64,000 nucleotides of DNA from Cymodocea nodosa (taxonomy: Eukaryota; Streptophyta; Magnoliopsida; Alismatales; Cymodoceaceae). The stretch is taken from positions 16,574,001 through 16,638,000 of the forward strand of contig CM072335.1 in NCBI GenBank assembly GCA_036874045.1, in the 5' to 3' direction. A program made the position numbers and the translations under genes. Every line of letters begins with the position of its first letter. Positions within the stretch are counted from its first letter, which is position 1. The notes beneath the pieces are model-generated. The model did no database searches. It worked only from the letters and a program-made list of their open reading frames with translations, and was not told the DNA's origin. Of the stretch, positions 10,999-21,454 are shown one piece after another.

Positions 10999-12550
10999 TT
11001 AATCTTTTCTCCTAAGTTCATCTACTTCCTTCTAGAGTCTTTCTACTTGTTGCTCTAATTGGTTAATCCTTTCTACAGCTCCTATAACTCCTCTAGAAGG
11101 TTCAGCAATCTCTACTATAGCATAATTTCTATACTCTTTCACTGAAATGGTTCTAGATCTTATCCTTTTGGATGCTCATTTTGTGAAATCGATACAGTCC
11201 ACCATCAGTAGTGGAATCAGATCTCCATAAAATAATTTCTTTTTCACTGTTCTCAACTTGGAGATAAAAACTACAGACCAATTTATCTGAATTCTGTTCA
11301 CAACTGCATATGTGGCCCATTTGACAAATTGACTCAGTTCTATATCATGGCCTTGTCGTTGGTAGACATTCTTAATCAAAATGTTAGTTATCATGTGTGT
11401 TTTACCATTTAATTGCTTCATTCTATTTAATAATGACACACCAGGATTGATAGCTAAATAATCCTTTATGGTCTGCTTTGTCCACTTGATTGCAGTTGTG
11501 CTTTCCAGAATTTCTAGTCCTTCATTCTTCAATCCTAGAATGTTGTGGAGAAGCTCTGGTGTTATCTGTACATCAGCTTCCTCCACGTTGGAAATTAATC
11601 CTCCTTCTCCTTCTCTTAAGTTTGCATAAAAGCAGGGCACTAGATTCTCATATACTGCATGCCCTCTTTCTTGAGAAATAAACTGCAGTAGACCTTGGAA
11701 CTCAAATAAATCTTTGATTTCTTGCATTCCATCCTAATTTACTGGTCTACTGTAAATGATATCACAACCCCTTATCTATTAGTATTTATTATAAGCTTCT
11801 TGACTCCAAAAGTGTACTTCATTTAAAATTGTTGTTTCAGACGGGTCAAGAATGTGAATTTGTTGCTCTAGAGGGGTTTGCTCTTGAACTTCCTCTTCCA
11901 TAAGCTGAACTTGAACTTGCTGAAAATGCTCTACAAATTCCTATATTTTTGCTTCTACTTTTGTCAATGGTGGTGAGCTGGCAGAACTCTCCACTCTGTT
12001 TTGAATACTGTCCAATATTTGCTGAAGAGTTCTTTGCTCTTCAGTGGAATCTGTCGAGTCATCTCTTTCCATATGTAATTGTTCAGCTTCTTGTTCATTT
12101 TCTTCTTTTTCTTTTTCCTCCTGACTACCAATATGCAATGTCACTGTTCTTTCTGATTCTGTGGTAGATTGGGATGGAGTTACGGGCAAATCAGCTTCTA
12201 CCCTAATTTATGTTTCTTCTACTTATATAGGTAGTAGACTAGTTTCAACTTGATTTTCTTCTTCTTTTTGCTCTTGTTGCTGCTGCTCCTGCTCCTTTTC
12301 AGAATCGAATAGCAGGTTTACAAAAATCGGCTCTACAGGCCCTATTGATTTTGGTATTTCAGATTTAATCTCCTCTTGATATTCAGGTACTATTTGTTTT
12401 TCCTTTCCTTCTTTTGTTTAATTGTGCCTAGTCTTCCTCTTCTTCTTCTGAGATTAAATTTACAAAAATTGGCTTTATAGGCCTTTGAGCCACAAGTCTT
12501 GGCTCTTCCTATTTAACTTTTTCTATAATTTTTGGTCTCGAAGGACCAGC
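10999..12550 (-). pseudogene. Gypsy-1 accessory ORF, C-terminal part
   Basis: The clearest part (11176-11727) carries the FYANLREGEGG, ITPELLHNILGLKNEG, YVLTN-like MITNILIKNVYQ and FYGDLIPLLMVDCIDF segments. These match the putative plant transposon protein domain (PF20167 type) found in Athila-like elements. It is preceded by a long Glu/Gln/Ser-rich acidic linker (about 11,940-12,480) and followed by a short Leu-rich coiled coil. Several in-frame stops. Role unknown; such ORFs occupy the env-like position. Confidence 0.65.
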
Positions 12551-12899
12551 TTCTTTGTACATAACTCCTTTAAAAACATGGCATAGGCAGGTATTTGCTC
12601 TATTGCATCTAGTAAGGGAACGTTAATCCTAACCTATTCAAAGATTTCTCTCATCTTAATATTCTGATCAATATCCTTATGTGGAGTTCTTAATCTATTG
12701 GGAAAAGGGGCAGGTTGACTTTCTAAAGGGATACTTACCTCAGATAACTTACCTTTACCCTTTTTATCACCAAATAAAATTTCATTTCAGATTCTTTATT
12801 TAGTTGATTGGATGAACCTAAATCGTCTATAGGAACACTCATTGGTACAAGAGGAGTTTCCTTTTTAGGAATGCTCACCTCTCTCCCGGACCTTAAAGT
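12551..12899 (-). pseudogene. Gag-protease linker remnant of Gypsy-1
   Basis: The minus strand encodes a segment like the Athila linker before protease: RLRTPHKDIDQNIKMREIFE, then a stop, then VRINVPLLDAIEQIP and FLKELCTKK. The counterpart in Gypsy-3 lies at about 45,480-45,640 but differs in sequence, so Gypsy-1 belongs to a sister subfamily. It is fused at about 12,550 to the accessory ORF by a large deletion and cut at 12899 by Copia-3. Confidence 0.65.
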
Positions 12900-14183
12900 T
12901 GTTAAAACCCGAGTATTTTAATAATGCAAAACCTATGTGAGGAAACATATTGTATTTCACAATTAAGTCAGTGCAGCATTAAATCAGAAGGCTGTTAGAA
13001 CAAATTCCAAGCAGACGAACAGATCGAGAAGGTTCCAAATGACACTAATTTCAAGTTACAGGAAAATCAGACAATTACAGGTCTAAATATTCAAAGAGTA
13101 AAACAACAGCAAGTCCATCGGACAGTTAGAAGGATAACTATCCAATTTTACAAAGTCTTCGGAGAGTTATTTAATCAGACAGTTAAGTTGGTTGAATAAT
13201 CAAAGAGTTATGGAGTTAACTATCCGAAAGAAAAAGGAAAATCGGAAAGTTAGAAAGGCTAACTATCCGAAACTTAAGTCATTCAATTAACCACGTGCAA
13301 AAATTCAGAACAGAAGCTTAAAGGATTTTTCGAAGAGTTAGGAAGATAACTATCCGACTTTTTCAGTTAGTTACAGGTATAACTTTCTGGAACTTAAGTT
13401 ATCCTATTTCGCACGTGTAGAATGGAGAAGCCGGCAGTTGAAAGCTTAAAAGGGAAAATCGGAGAGTTAGATAACTATCCGAATTTTCAAAGAGAGTTTC
13501 GGTAAGTTACAGTTTAACTATCCGAAACTTAAGTTATTGAAATTGCCACGTGCAGAATTCCAGAAAGAAGATCATTTAAGTTTCCGAAGAGTTAGAAAGA
13601 TAACTATCCGAAATCTCAAGAGAGTTTCGGTGAGTTACGGTTTAACCATTCGAAACTTAAGTCAGTGAATTTCCCACGTGCAGAATTTCAGACAAATGCT
13701 CAAATGGGTTTTCGAAAAGTTAGAAAGATAACTATCCGACAAAGGGGAAGTTTCGGTGAGTTACACTCTTAACTATCCGAAACTTAAGTTATGTTTTATG
13801 CATGTGCACATTTGAAGGGACAGCTATCGGAGAATTAAATGAAAGTTCGGTGAGTTACAAAAGTTAACTATCCGAAAGATAGGAGCTCTCTTTGGTAAGT
13901 TAAATACAAGACTTCGAACTCTTGACATTACACGTGAGCAACTTAAAATCCTCACGTGACTCAAATAATAGAATATGAGTGTTGAATCAGTAAGTTATGG
14001 ATGCTTTTCGGTAAGTTATTTTTATAACCATTCGAAAGCCTGAGATTTTCGGAAGGTTACTTACTGAACATCAGACAAAACGGTAACTTACCATATTTAG
14101 GTCTAATTATTTACCAAGTACAGTAGAATACATCCATTGAAAGAAAAATATGAATGTTATACCTTTGGTATAAATATGAGGAG
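12900..14183 (+). repeat. Copia-3 5' LTR, left part
   Basis: Starts TGTTAAAACCCGAG at 12900 and is interrupted at 14183 by Gypsy-2. It resumes at 52151 and ends CCTAACA at 52678, so the LTR was about 1812 bp. This part is U3 with at least six tandem, diverged units of about 90-110 bp. Each contains CGGAGAGTTA, TAACTATCCGA, ACTTAAGTTA and CACGTG (for example 13460-13482 and 13515-13552). Confidence 0.88.
13090..14060. promoter_or_regulatory. Tandem composite module in Copia-3 U3
   Basis: Repeating order: CGGAGAGTTA, a few bases, TAACTATCCGA, ACTTAAGTTA, about 10 bases, CCACGTGCAGAAT. Clear units start near 13,140, 13,230, 13,340, 13,460, 13,580 and 13,710. CACGTG is the plant G-box core and TAACT/AACGG-like sites resemble MYB targets. 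A promoter role is inference. Confidence 0.5.
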
Positions 14184-15265
14184 TGTTTGTGTTTGGCTAG
14201 CACGACACCAGAAAACTTGTATTGGATCTCCAGCAATGCACTAGAAAAACTTGGATTTGTTAACTTCTGTTTTTCCTTAGTTAATTTATCTTTATGCCTA
14301 TTCTTTTTTTAGAAGAAAACAAACAACCTTTCACACAAATTAGATATTAATTCTAATTTGTATTTTAACTGCAAGGGCATAGTGTCTATTGTATTAGTGT
14401 GCAAGTATAAGTCGATCCCACAGGGAATTGCTTAAGAATTGAAAACTGTTCCATTTTTAACACTCAAATTTATATATTCAATAAGCTCTCCATTGAGTTA
14501 CAGTTATCTCAACGGACAAAGTTCGTTTAGTTATGATTAACTCAACGGACTAACCTCGTGGACTTAAGTTAACTCCACGAGCCTGCATTTTCTTTTTAAT
14601 ACTGCTATTTATAGAGGAATTCGGCCAACCATTGGGCGGTTCCATAGATTGTAAATAACATCAATTAAGCTCTTTAATGTCAGTAAACATTGGATTTATC
14701 ATTCAGCAATACTAACATTCAGATAATTCAAATAGTAACCATTAAAATCTTTAAGTCTTTTGAACGAACCAATTTAAGTAAACTGTAAAACTAAAACAAA
14801 CATAAAACAATCACACACTAACAAAGATAACATTAATCATGATACAACACAAACAGCACAACACTCAAATACAAAATACAATCGCAAATAAGTGTTTTTG
14901 GTATTTTTGTTTTAATATGAACATGGAAATGGGCGAAAGATGAAATGTAAAGTAATCTCAGTCGACAGTAAATACTTCCGTCACTACATGCGACGCGATT
15001 ACACCACTGAAAATTAAACCACTTACAACTCTGTCTCCTCACCCTATAGAATCGCGAGTCTAGAATTGCAAGATGATCTCCTCTTCAGCATACAGGCATC
15101 AACTCGAAACCATGGCTAGAAGCTTTACGATCTCCGGAAATATGAGTCGGTGCTTGGTGAAAATGGCTTCCCTTCCCGCGACGCGATCACTCCTCACAGT
15201 GGTTGTCAAGTGCTGTGTTTGGCTCGGAATCGACCCGACATCAAGAAAGTATCCTCACAGACCTC

Positions 15266-15336
15266 TGATGGTTGGTGATAATGTCGTGATAATGTGGTGG
15301 TGATAATGTGGTGGTAATGATGTGGTGGTGATAATG
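15266..15336 (+). repeat. TGGTGATAATG minisatellite in the LTR
   Basis: Five to six units of 11-15 bases with variants. The 5' LTR counterpart is at 51113-51187. The Gypsy-3 LTRs (about 27,118 and 47,700) have only one or two units, so the array expanded in the Gypsy-2 lineage. Confidence 0.7.
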
Positions 15337-15689
15337 GTTGGTGTGGTACTTCAGAGAATTGCCGACATTATCTACAGAAAGCTTAGTGCTCCTCCTCTGT
15401 ACACATTGGCCATACCCATCGATCACACACACTTTTTCTTTTCTTTTATATTTCTTCAATGGTAACTGCTTCTACTTGAATGGTCGGTTGGATTTCCTTC
15501 ATTCATATCAACGACGATGCTTTCTTCTCCCTTCGACGAGTGAATTCTTGCATGATACGTGCGATCGTGGTTTTTCCTTCCAACTGTCATGTTTCTGCAA
15601 CCGCTACAGTGGCATATTAGAAAATAAATAGTCCGTGGAGTTATAGATAACTCAATGGACTTTCCTCGTTGATTTAACTATAAAACACA

Positions 15690-16090
15690 TGCATAAATTT
15701 AACTATCCGACGCTCAGGTGCATTTCGGATACTTATAAACTTAACTATCCGATGCCTAAATGCATTTCAGATAGTTACAGATAACTCACAGATGAATAAC
15801 TTAAGTAAATCTACTAGATCTCGACACGTGTCAGTAGTAGTTTAATAATAAAAGAAACATTTCGGAGAGTTACAAGTCTAACTATCTGATGCTCAGATGC
15901 ATTTCGGATAGTTAGAGATAACTTACCGAAAATCCACTTAAGACATGCATTATGGTTTCGACACGTGTACTTCAGGAAATAATAAACTATTCTTTTAAAA
16001 CATAACTGTTCGGTAGTTTAAACATAACTATCGAACACATGTTCGGTATGTTAAACATAACTGTTTGAAATATCAGAAAATTCGGATACT
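15690..16090. promoter_or_regulatory. Hairpin and G-box module in Gypsy-2 U3
   Basis: Contains TAACTATCCGATGC paired with GCATTTCGGATAGTTA, AACTTAAG, and two GACACGTGT sites (one at 15959-15968), followed by AACATAACTGTTCGG repeats. The same order occurs in the Gypsy-3 LTRs and in the copia U3s. Function is inferred only. Confidence 0.5.
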
Positions 16091-16294
16091 TAAGAATTTC
16101 ACAGCCTACAACTTACCAACAGTTCAAAAATGTACTAAATTAACATTAATTCCCCCAAATTAAGTAGATTCTTTAATTAAAGCATATAATAGTGCAATTA
16201 TGACATAATGGCTTAATTCTCATATGATAAGCCAAATATTATGCAATTAACCATCATTTAACCGTTAATAATATGCAATTTTTCATTCTAAACA

Positions 16295-16310
16295 CTTCCC
16301 CCATACCTAA
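16295..16310 (-). other. Gypsy-2 polypurine tract
   Basis: The minus-strand run GGTATGGGGGAAG directly abuts the 3' LTR start. The GGGACTAGCAAAATTTAGG context upstream matches the Gypsy-3 and Gypsy-4 PPT contexts. It primes plus-strand DNA synthesis. Confidence 0.85.
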
Positions 16311-16464
16311 ATTTTGCTAGTCCCTTAGCAAACTAAGATCTAATTAATTGGTCTTTCTAAAAGTGCTAGAATTAATTCTTCCCCCCTTTTTTCTTTTGTT
16401 CACCATAAGAACTAGTATTATCATATAGATATTCTATATGTTTCAGTAATATTGTTTTCCCCTC

Positions 16465-17590
16465 TTCAACCTACAAATATACTTAGAATATATGCAAATT
16501 ACATACAAAGTATATCATCATCACATAGGTATTAATTATATTATCGTTTATTCTTCTTTTCATCATTTGTCATCCTAAATTTTCCAATAAGATTTCTAGA
16601 AGAAATTTCAACAACATACGAATCAAAGTACAATCCAATTAAATATGATTAAGACAAGTAGAATAAAGAATTGTATCTCCATTAAACAACTTCAAAAGTC
16701 TATTCTAGATTCATATTCAGCAATTCTAGATAACAAAAAATATACTCGATTCATAAGATATTTGTATTTCACAAAACACTTGTATCTTTTCAGAACAGTA
16801 TATGTATATATATATTTTGTTTGTACTTTAAAAGTTAATTTGACAAGCTTGAATCATACAAGAGCTTTCTAATGTACCCATGTAACGAGCTTTCAGTCAA
16901 TAATCCCAGATCTGATCAGGATCTTAGGTTGCCAGATTTCAAGAGTCCTTTTTCAGGTTAACAATCCTTACATACCTATCTACTCAAGTATAAAAGGCTC
17001 GTGATCAAACAAGTCAATAAACTCTCAAAATTTCTTTTCTCTGTTTTTTTTTTTCAATCACAACAAAAACATTAATCACATACTGTATATGTACCGATTT
17101 CATTAATACAAATGCAATAAAACATCAATCTCATATAGTCCTGCTTCTATCATTTACTGAAAATATGAATCCATAACAATAAGCTCATACTTTTTCTGTA
17201 GTTTAATAAGATCTACACATAAATCATTCTACAAGTTTAATCAGTCAAATTAAATGTATCTTTAATCATATGTGTTTCAATTAATCTAGAATTCATATTT
17301 CAGCTCCTTCAGGACTTCAGATAATTTTTTTATTATTAAACATTTTGATTTCATTTTAAAATCGTGAAACTGTTAAACTCATGAAATTCAGAAAAAACAT
17401 AAGATACTATATCTAGATTTGCATAAATAGTAAATTCTATAGCATCTTATATAGCCTTCTAAATATAACATTCAAGCAGTTACAATTTATAAAAAAAAAT
17501 TTATAGTCTTAATTATCGGGTAGTTACAGTAAGTTCATAAAAATTTTCACTTTCCACAAAACTTTGCAGTACCATTTTAATTCCTTTAAT
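16465..17590 (-). other. 3' noncoding module shared with Copia-2
   Basis: About 1 kb that aligns by eye with 29,520-30,560 of Copia-2 in the same orientation. The match runs from the CTACAAATATACTT edge, through the CAAGAGCTTTCTAATGTACC and GATCTGATCAGGA stretches, to the AGATACTA... region. No coding capacity is seen. Gypsy-3 keeps only its first part (about 28,190-28,265) and lacks the rest, consistent with a deletion there. Confidence 0.75.
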
Positions 17591-17621
17591 TAACAAACTT
17601 ACATGGGTGTTACTTTAATTA

Positions 17622-17660
17622 CCTCCCCCCCATACTTACATTTTGCATTGTCCTCAATGT
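17622..17660 (-). other. Extra polypurine tract with CATTGAGGACAATG box
   Basis: The minus strand reads CATTGAGGACAATG (17646-17659), a short inverted repeat, then a G-rich purine run ending GGGGGGGAGG at 17622. Same layout at 28288-28325 and 62498-62540. Probably a second plus-strand priming site, 1.3 kb upstream of the true PPT. Confidence 0.65.
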
Positions 17661-18215
17661 AAAAGATTTGACAATAAATATAGTAATTGTAGTAGGCATG
17701 AATATAGTTTCGTTGATTTAGCACCTAACTCAACAAATGAGTTTAAATTTAAATTCAAGATAAGTAATAAGTTACATACCTTGTTTCGCTTATATCTCCT
17801 TCTGCATATTCCGATTTTTGATTCTGAAAAACTTTTCATTCACAGATAAAAGCAAAATATATAACAAAATAACATTTAACAGATATTGATAAATCATTAT
17901 CTTGTGTGGAACCTAGGCTCCTATGCCTTTGGTGGCTCACAAGCAAGCCAGTTGGTTTCCCAGAACAGATACGAACAAACTGGATTGATATTTTATTTTT
18001 GTTTCTTTTATAAAATAAAAATGAAAACTACATTTTTTTTTTATAAATGTAGAATACATACAACATTAAACACATAAAATCACAGCTTAAGAACATGATT
18101 GAAAAGTAGAAACAAATGGAATAAACGTGTCAGTCCAAGAAAACTTTTTAGGCATAATTCTTCTTGCTATTAATTCTGTTTTAATGCAGTTCTTGTTCCT
18201 TTTTAATTTGTAAAC
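17661..18215 (-). other. Spacer between F-box gene and extra PPT
   Basis: AT-rich. It includes a conserved stretch (about 17,900-17,985, TGCCTTTGGTGGCTCACAAG) also present at 28,540-28,625. Short ORFs here are not supported. Nothing else recognised. Confidence 0.4.
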
Positions 18216-18980
18216 TTATAATATATTCTCAAATTCTGTAGATGGTGGTTTAGCTATATCACTCGGTATAGGTAATATTTCTATAAAATCAACATAACTG
18301 TCTATGTTCACTATGTATAAATCAGATCCAAATGCTATTGATATATCTGTGACTAGATATATATATCCATCAAGTATGACATGCATGCTATTGATTAATG
18401 ATTTCTGTCCTAGATATATCATAATATTTTCAGTCCAAGATCTATTTAGAAAATTATACACACTTAAGCGTAAATCTTCACCCCAATTTCTTGTAGGTCT
18501 CCAATAATATAATTTTTCAGGGATTGTAGAATTTTTATCAGAAAATATTAAAGCCGACCCACAATTTACAGTTGGTACTTCATATCTATTAGGTCTTCCT
18601 ATATACCATTCTTCTCTTGTTATAGGATTTCTTATCAAAATATCAGGTAATAAACTTGCATACCTTGGTCTCGTCCTGTATATGATTAATCCTTCATCTA
18701 TCCCCATAATATGATCTATTCCTTCTAATGTATTGGGTGGAATTCCAGTAGTTTCTTCCATAGGCAGATATTCATGGTTAATTGAACTATGATTAAATGA
18801 CTTCCATATGAATCCATCTCTAATCTTAGTCATTTTTGCAGCTTGTAGTCCCTGAAAATATTTCTCTTCAATACAGTCTTTAATTTCTTTTGATACACAA
18901 CACATCTTGCACAGATCTTTAGCTGATAAGTTATTCAGTACTTCCCTTAGTGCATCCAACGGTAATTGCATCAATTCCAT
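18216..18980 (-). CDS. F-box protein carried inside Gypsy-2
   Basis: 254 codons, undamaged, with ATG at 18980 and TAA at 18216. The N-terminus is an F-box (residues about 5-45: LPLDALREVLNNLSAKDLC, then MCCVSKEIKDCIEEKYF), the motif that binds SKP1 in SCF ubiquitin ligases. The rest resembles the beta-rich substrate-side half of plant F-box proteins (NPITREEWYIG, LYYWRPTRNW, SVYNFLNRSW) and is shorter than most. It sits between the capsid gene and the extra PPT on the retrotransposon sense strand. A piece of the same gene is at 37808-38012 in Gypsy-3, so it has moved with the element. No stops or frameshifts, unlike its neighbours. Whether it is expressed is unknown. Confidence 0.75.
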   Translation of the reverse strand: MELMQLPLDALREVLNNLSAKDLCKMCCVSKEIKDCIEEKYFQGLQAAKMTKIRDGFIWKSFNHSSINHEYLPMEETTGIPPNTLEGIDHIMGIDEGLIIYRTRPRYASLLPDILIRNPITREEWYIGRPNRYEVPTVNCGSALIFSDKNSTIPEKLYYWRPTRNWGEDLRLSVYNFLNRSWTENIMIYLGQKSLINSMHVILDGYIYLVTDISIAFGSDLYIVNIDSYVDFIEILPIPSDIAKPPSTEFENIL

Positions 18981-19170
18981 TTGTCGATTCTATATAACAC
19001 ACACAAAAATTTAGCAAAGACAAAAATTAACATAACTACTGCACACCCTTGTGGAATTAAGGCATAACTCAACGGACTAAGTTCATTGAGTTAAGGACTA
19101 ACTCTACGATACTATTAACTATAAAAAAAAAAACCATATATATACAGATAGTTGCTTTAGATATGCTGCT
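18981..19170 (-). other. Spacer with palindromic motif between capsid and F-box genes
   Basis: Holds TAACTCAACGGACTAAGTTC then ATTGAGTTAAGG (about 19,064-19,100), with CTTGTGGAATTAAGG upstream. This is the LTR-type motif located immediately 5' of the F-box gene on its coding strand. Confidence 0.5.
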
Positions 19171-20510
19171 TCATTCAGCTACCCTCCCAAAAGAGGTATC
19201 AATTTCATTAATAGTTCTATTGACAGGGTTAGGTACTGCTTGCATTGGCAATCCTCCAGTAGGTCTAACTTCCATTGATTCCTTCTGTCTAAGTGGTATA
19301 TTTCTATTCTGATTTTGAATTGCAGCATTTCCAAATACAAAATCCAAACGATTGTTTAATTATTAGATTATCTTTTCTAATTTCTCTATTCTAGATCCTT
19401 GTTCCAGTAATGCTTCATAACTTATATTCTTCTCATTTACATTTTCTCCTCCCTAGAAATTGTTGTTTCTCCAAGATAAATTCGGGTGATTTCTCCAATT
19501 AGGATTATAAGAATTTCCAAAGTTATCTTTCTGGTTTCTAGCATAAATAATATCTAAATCATTAATGTTTGCATTCTTTTCTGCTAGTTTTTGATTTAAT
19601 GATAACTCTTCTATTTTCTTTGTTAATTCAGTTAATTTCACTTCAAGCATAGTACTTGAATCTATTTCATGCATTCCCCTTGGCAATATTCTTTTATCTA
19701 CAATAGCTTCAACCAAGTTTTCCCACTATGCAGTTCCTTTTGCAAAGTTTTCTAAATATGCCCATGCTTTTTCACTACATAGTTTCAAAAATCCATTTTG
19801 ACAAGTAGATTCTAATAAAGATTTCGTTGAAACATCTATGCCTTCATAAATTATACCTATTAATTGTGCTTTACTCATTGCATGATGTGGACATTGAGTT
19901 AGTAAATCTTTAAATCTTTCAAAATATTTTCAGAATGATTCACCCTATTTTTGACTACACATTAATATTTCTTTTTTCTTTTTAATCGTTTGATGTGTTG
20001 GATAATATTTTTCCAGAAAAACAGAGTAAAATTCAGTCCATGCAGAAATTGAATCAGGTGACAAAGTATATAACCATCTCTTAGCTGTCTTTTAAAGCAA
20101 AAGGGATATATCTAAGTTTAATAGCATCTATACTCATGTTCGACATTTTCATCATTTGACAAACTTCGTTAAATTCTCTAAGGAAATAATAGACATCCTC
20201 TCTTTCTAATCCATGAAAATGTGGTAATTCACTAATATAATTAGATTTCAGTTCAAACCTATCTCTCAAAGTTTGGCAATCAAATACATGAAGGTTCATC
20301 AACTAATTCAGGATACAAAATTTCTCCTAATGGTTTTTCTACTAGAGCAGCCAACTCTACGTTCTCTTTTAAAGAAATGTTAGCTACACCCCAAAGAATT
20401 TCGTTAAAGTCCAATTCAGAAAATGTTTTAGTGTGCCTCTGTGTTGAAAATTCCTAGGTAGGTGTTCTTACTAATCGTTTAGTGCTTAGAGAACGAGTCC
20501 ATGTGCTCAT
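19171..20510 (-). pseudogene. Gypsy-2 capsid (gag) gene, downstream of pol
   Basis: ATG at 20510 (MSTWTRSLSTKRLVRTPT), TGA at 19171, about 446 codons. It encodes the gag/capsid domain (FNEVCQMMKMSNMSIDAI, ALKDS, then YIPF and CPHHAMSKAQL segments), a Leu/Lys-rich coiled coil (LTELTKKIEELSLNQKLAEK), and YNPNWRNHPNLSWRNN near the C-terminus. No zinc knuckle. Open parts at 20081-20302 and 19453-19716 are separated by stops and a small frameshift near 20,270. In ordinary Athila elements the capsid precedes protease; here it is 3' of pol and of the accessory ORF. Confidence 0.8.
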
Positions 20511-21454
20511 AAATAAATAGTAGAAGATTAATCACATACCAGTCTAAAGCTTTCCATTTAGTAAATATTTGTTGACGGATGAAGTCGAATTAGCTGCTTC
20601 TCCTTCCAGTTCCTCCAACACTTTTCTTCTTTCTTTTAAAAGTGCTGATAACTTGTAAATAACATTCTGTTCTATATATATAATGCACATCCATAAAATG
20701 AATAAATCTCGTTGCAAGAACGTGTCTTGCAACATGCAGCGTGGTTCCTATTTTTATGGGTACGTGTACCACTATTAATTTCAAATTTTGGTAACCGCTA
20801 AGTCGACGAAGTTTTGTTCGTGGTTAAAAGAATAACCGTTCTACTTAATCCATGAACTAACCTCGTTGTGTTACAAATAACTCAATGGAATAAAGTCGGT
20901 TACTATTGCTAACTCCACGGACTAACTTCGTTGAGTTATAAATAACTCAACGGAGTGACCTTATGTTATATTATTGACCTCGTGGAGTTAAGTTTAACTC
21001 AATGAACTTACTTCGTTGGGTTAACACTTAGCAACTTCTAAGTTTACTCCTCGTAAGTACCTCTCTACTTTATTCTGCATTCTGCTAACTGAAATAAAGT
21101 TAAATCTATGTCATTAATGCATCATTATAATCAAAATTCGTTTAAATTTGAACATTATATAAATATTTAACTTGTAGGTCAATTTATGTTATGTAGAATT
21201 TACATTTTACCTTGCAACATGTAGAAATTTTCAAGCATCTATCCTGTCATTTAGCAAATTGTAAATCTGTTAAACATTCATTCATAATGTTCCACAAATT
21301 ATATAACATTCAATAAATTCTATTCATTTCACATTGAAAACACGTATGAAAAGTATATCTAAAAACTTTATATTCATTAATATGAATCAATTTACATTAC
21401 AAATACATCATACAATTTTCATACAATTCTATATAAGTAGACGAACAATACAAT
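20511..21454 (-). other. Spacer between accessory ORF and capsid gene
   Basis: Contains LTR-like paired motifs at 20,850-21,035 (CTCGTTGTGTTACA, AACTCCACGGACTAACTTCG, CGTGGAGTTAAG, AACTCAATGAACTTAC). It may act as leader or promoter for the capsid gene (inference). The remaining sequence is AT-rich without a recognised gene. Confidence 0.5.

Larger units (their letters stand above)
8474..12899 (-). mobile_element. Gypsy-1, Athila-like fragment
   Basis: Homologous by eye to 18,985-22,900 of Gypsy-2: spacer, capsid gene, spacer and accessory ORF in the same order on the minus strand. It is bounded on the left by the Copia-1 LTR and on the right by the Copia-3 LTR, so both copias inserted into it. 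At about 12,550 the accessory ORF is joined directly to a gag-protease linker fragment, so protease, RT, integrase and the N-terminal half of the accessory ORF are deleted. No LTR is in view. Confidence 0.8.
14184..16294 (-). repeat. Gypsy-2 3' LTR
   Basis: 2111 bp; on the minus strand TGTTTAGAATGAAAA (16294) to CACAAACA (14184). It has short inverted ends TGTTT/AAACA. A TATA-like TATAAATAGC lies at 14604-14614, so U3 spans about 16294-14620. U3 contains hairpin motifs at 15,690-16,090. An AACTCAACGGAC/GTGGACTTAAG block at 14,485-14,585 lies at or just after the likely start of transcription. Confidence 0.9.

Noticed and set aside
13090..14060. CRISPR-like array
   Set aside because: Units are diverged, carry internal palindromes and have no unique spacers; they are U3 repeats in a eukaryotic LTR.
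15073..15631. Plus-strand ORFs in the gypsy LTR (76 and 97 codons)
   Set aside because: Lie within U3/R of the LTR on the opposite strand; similar ORFs in the other LTRs are differently broken.
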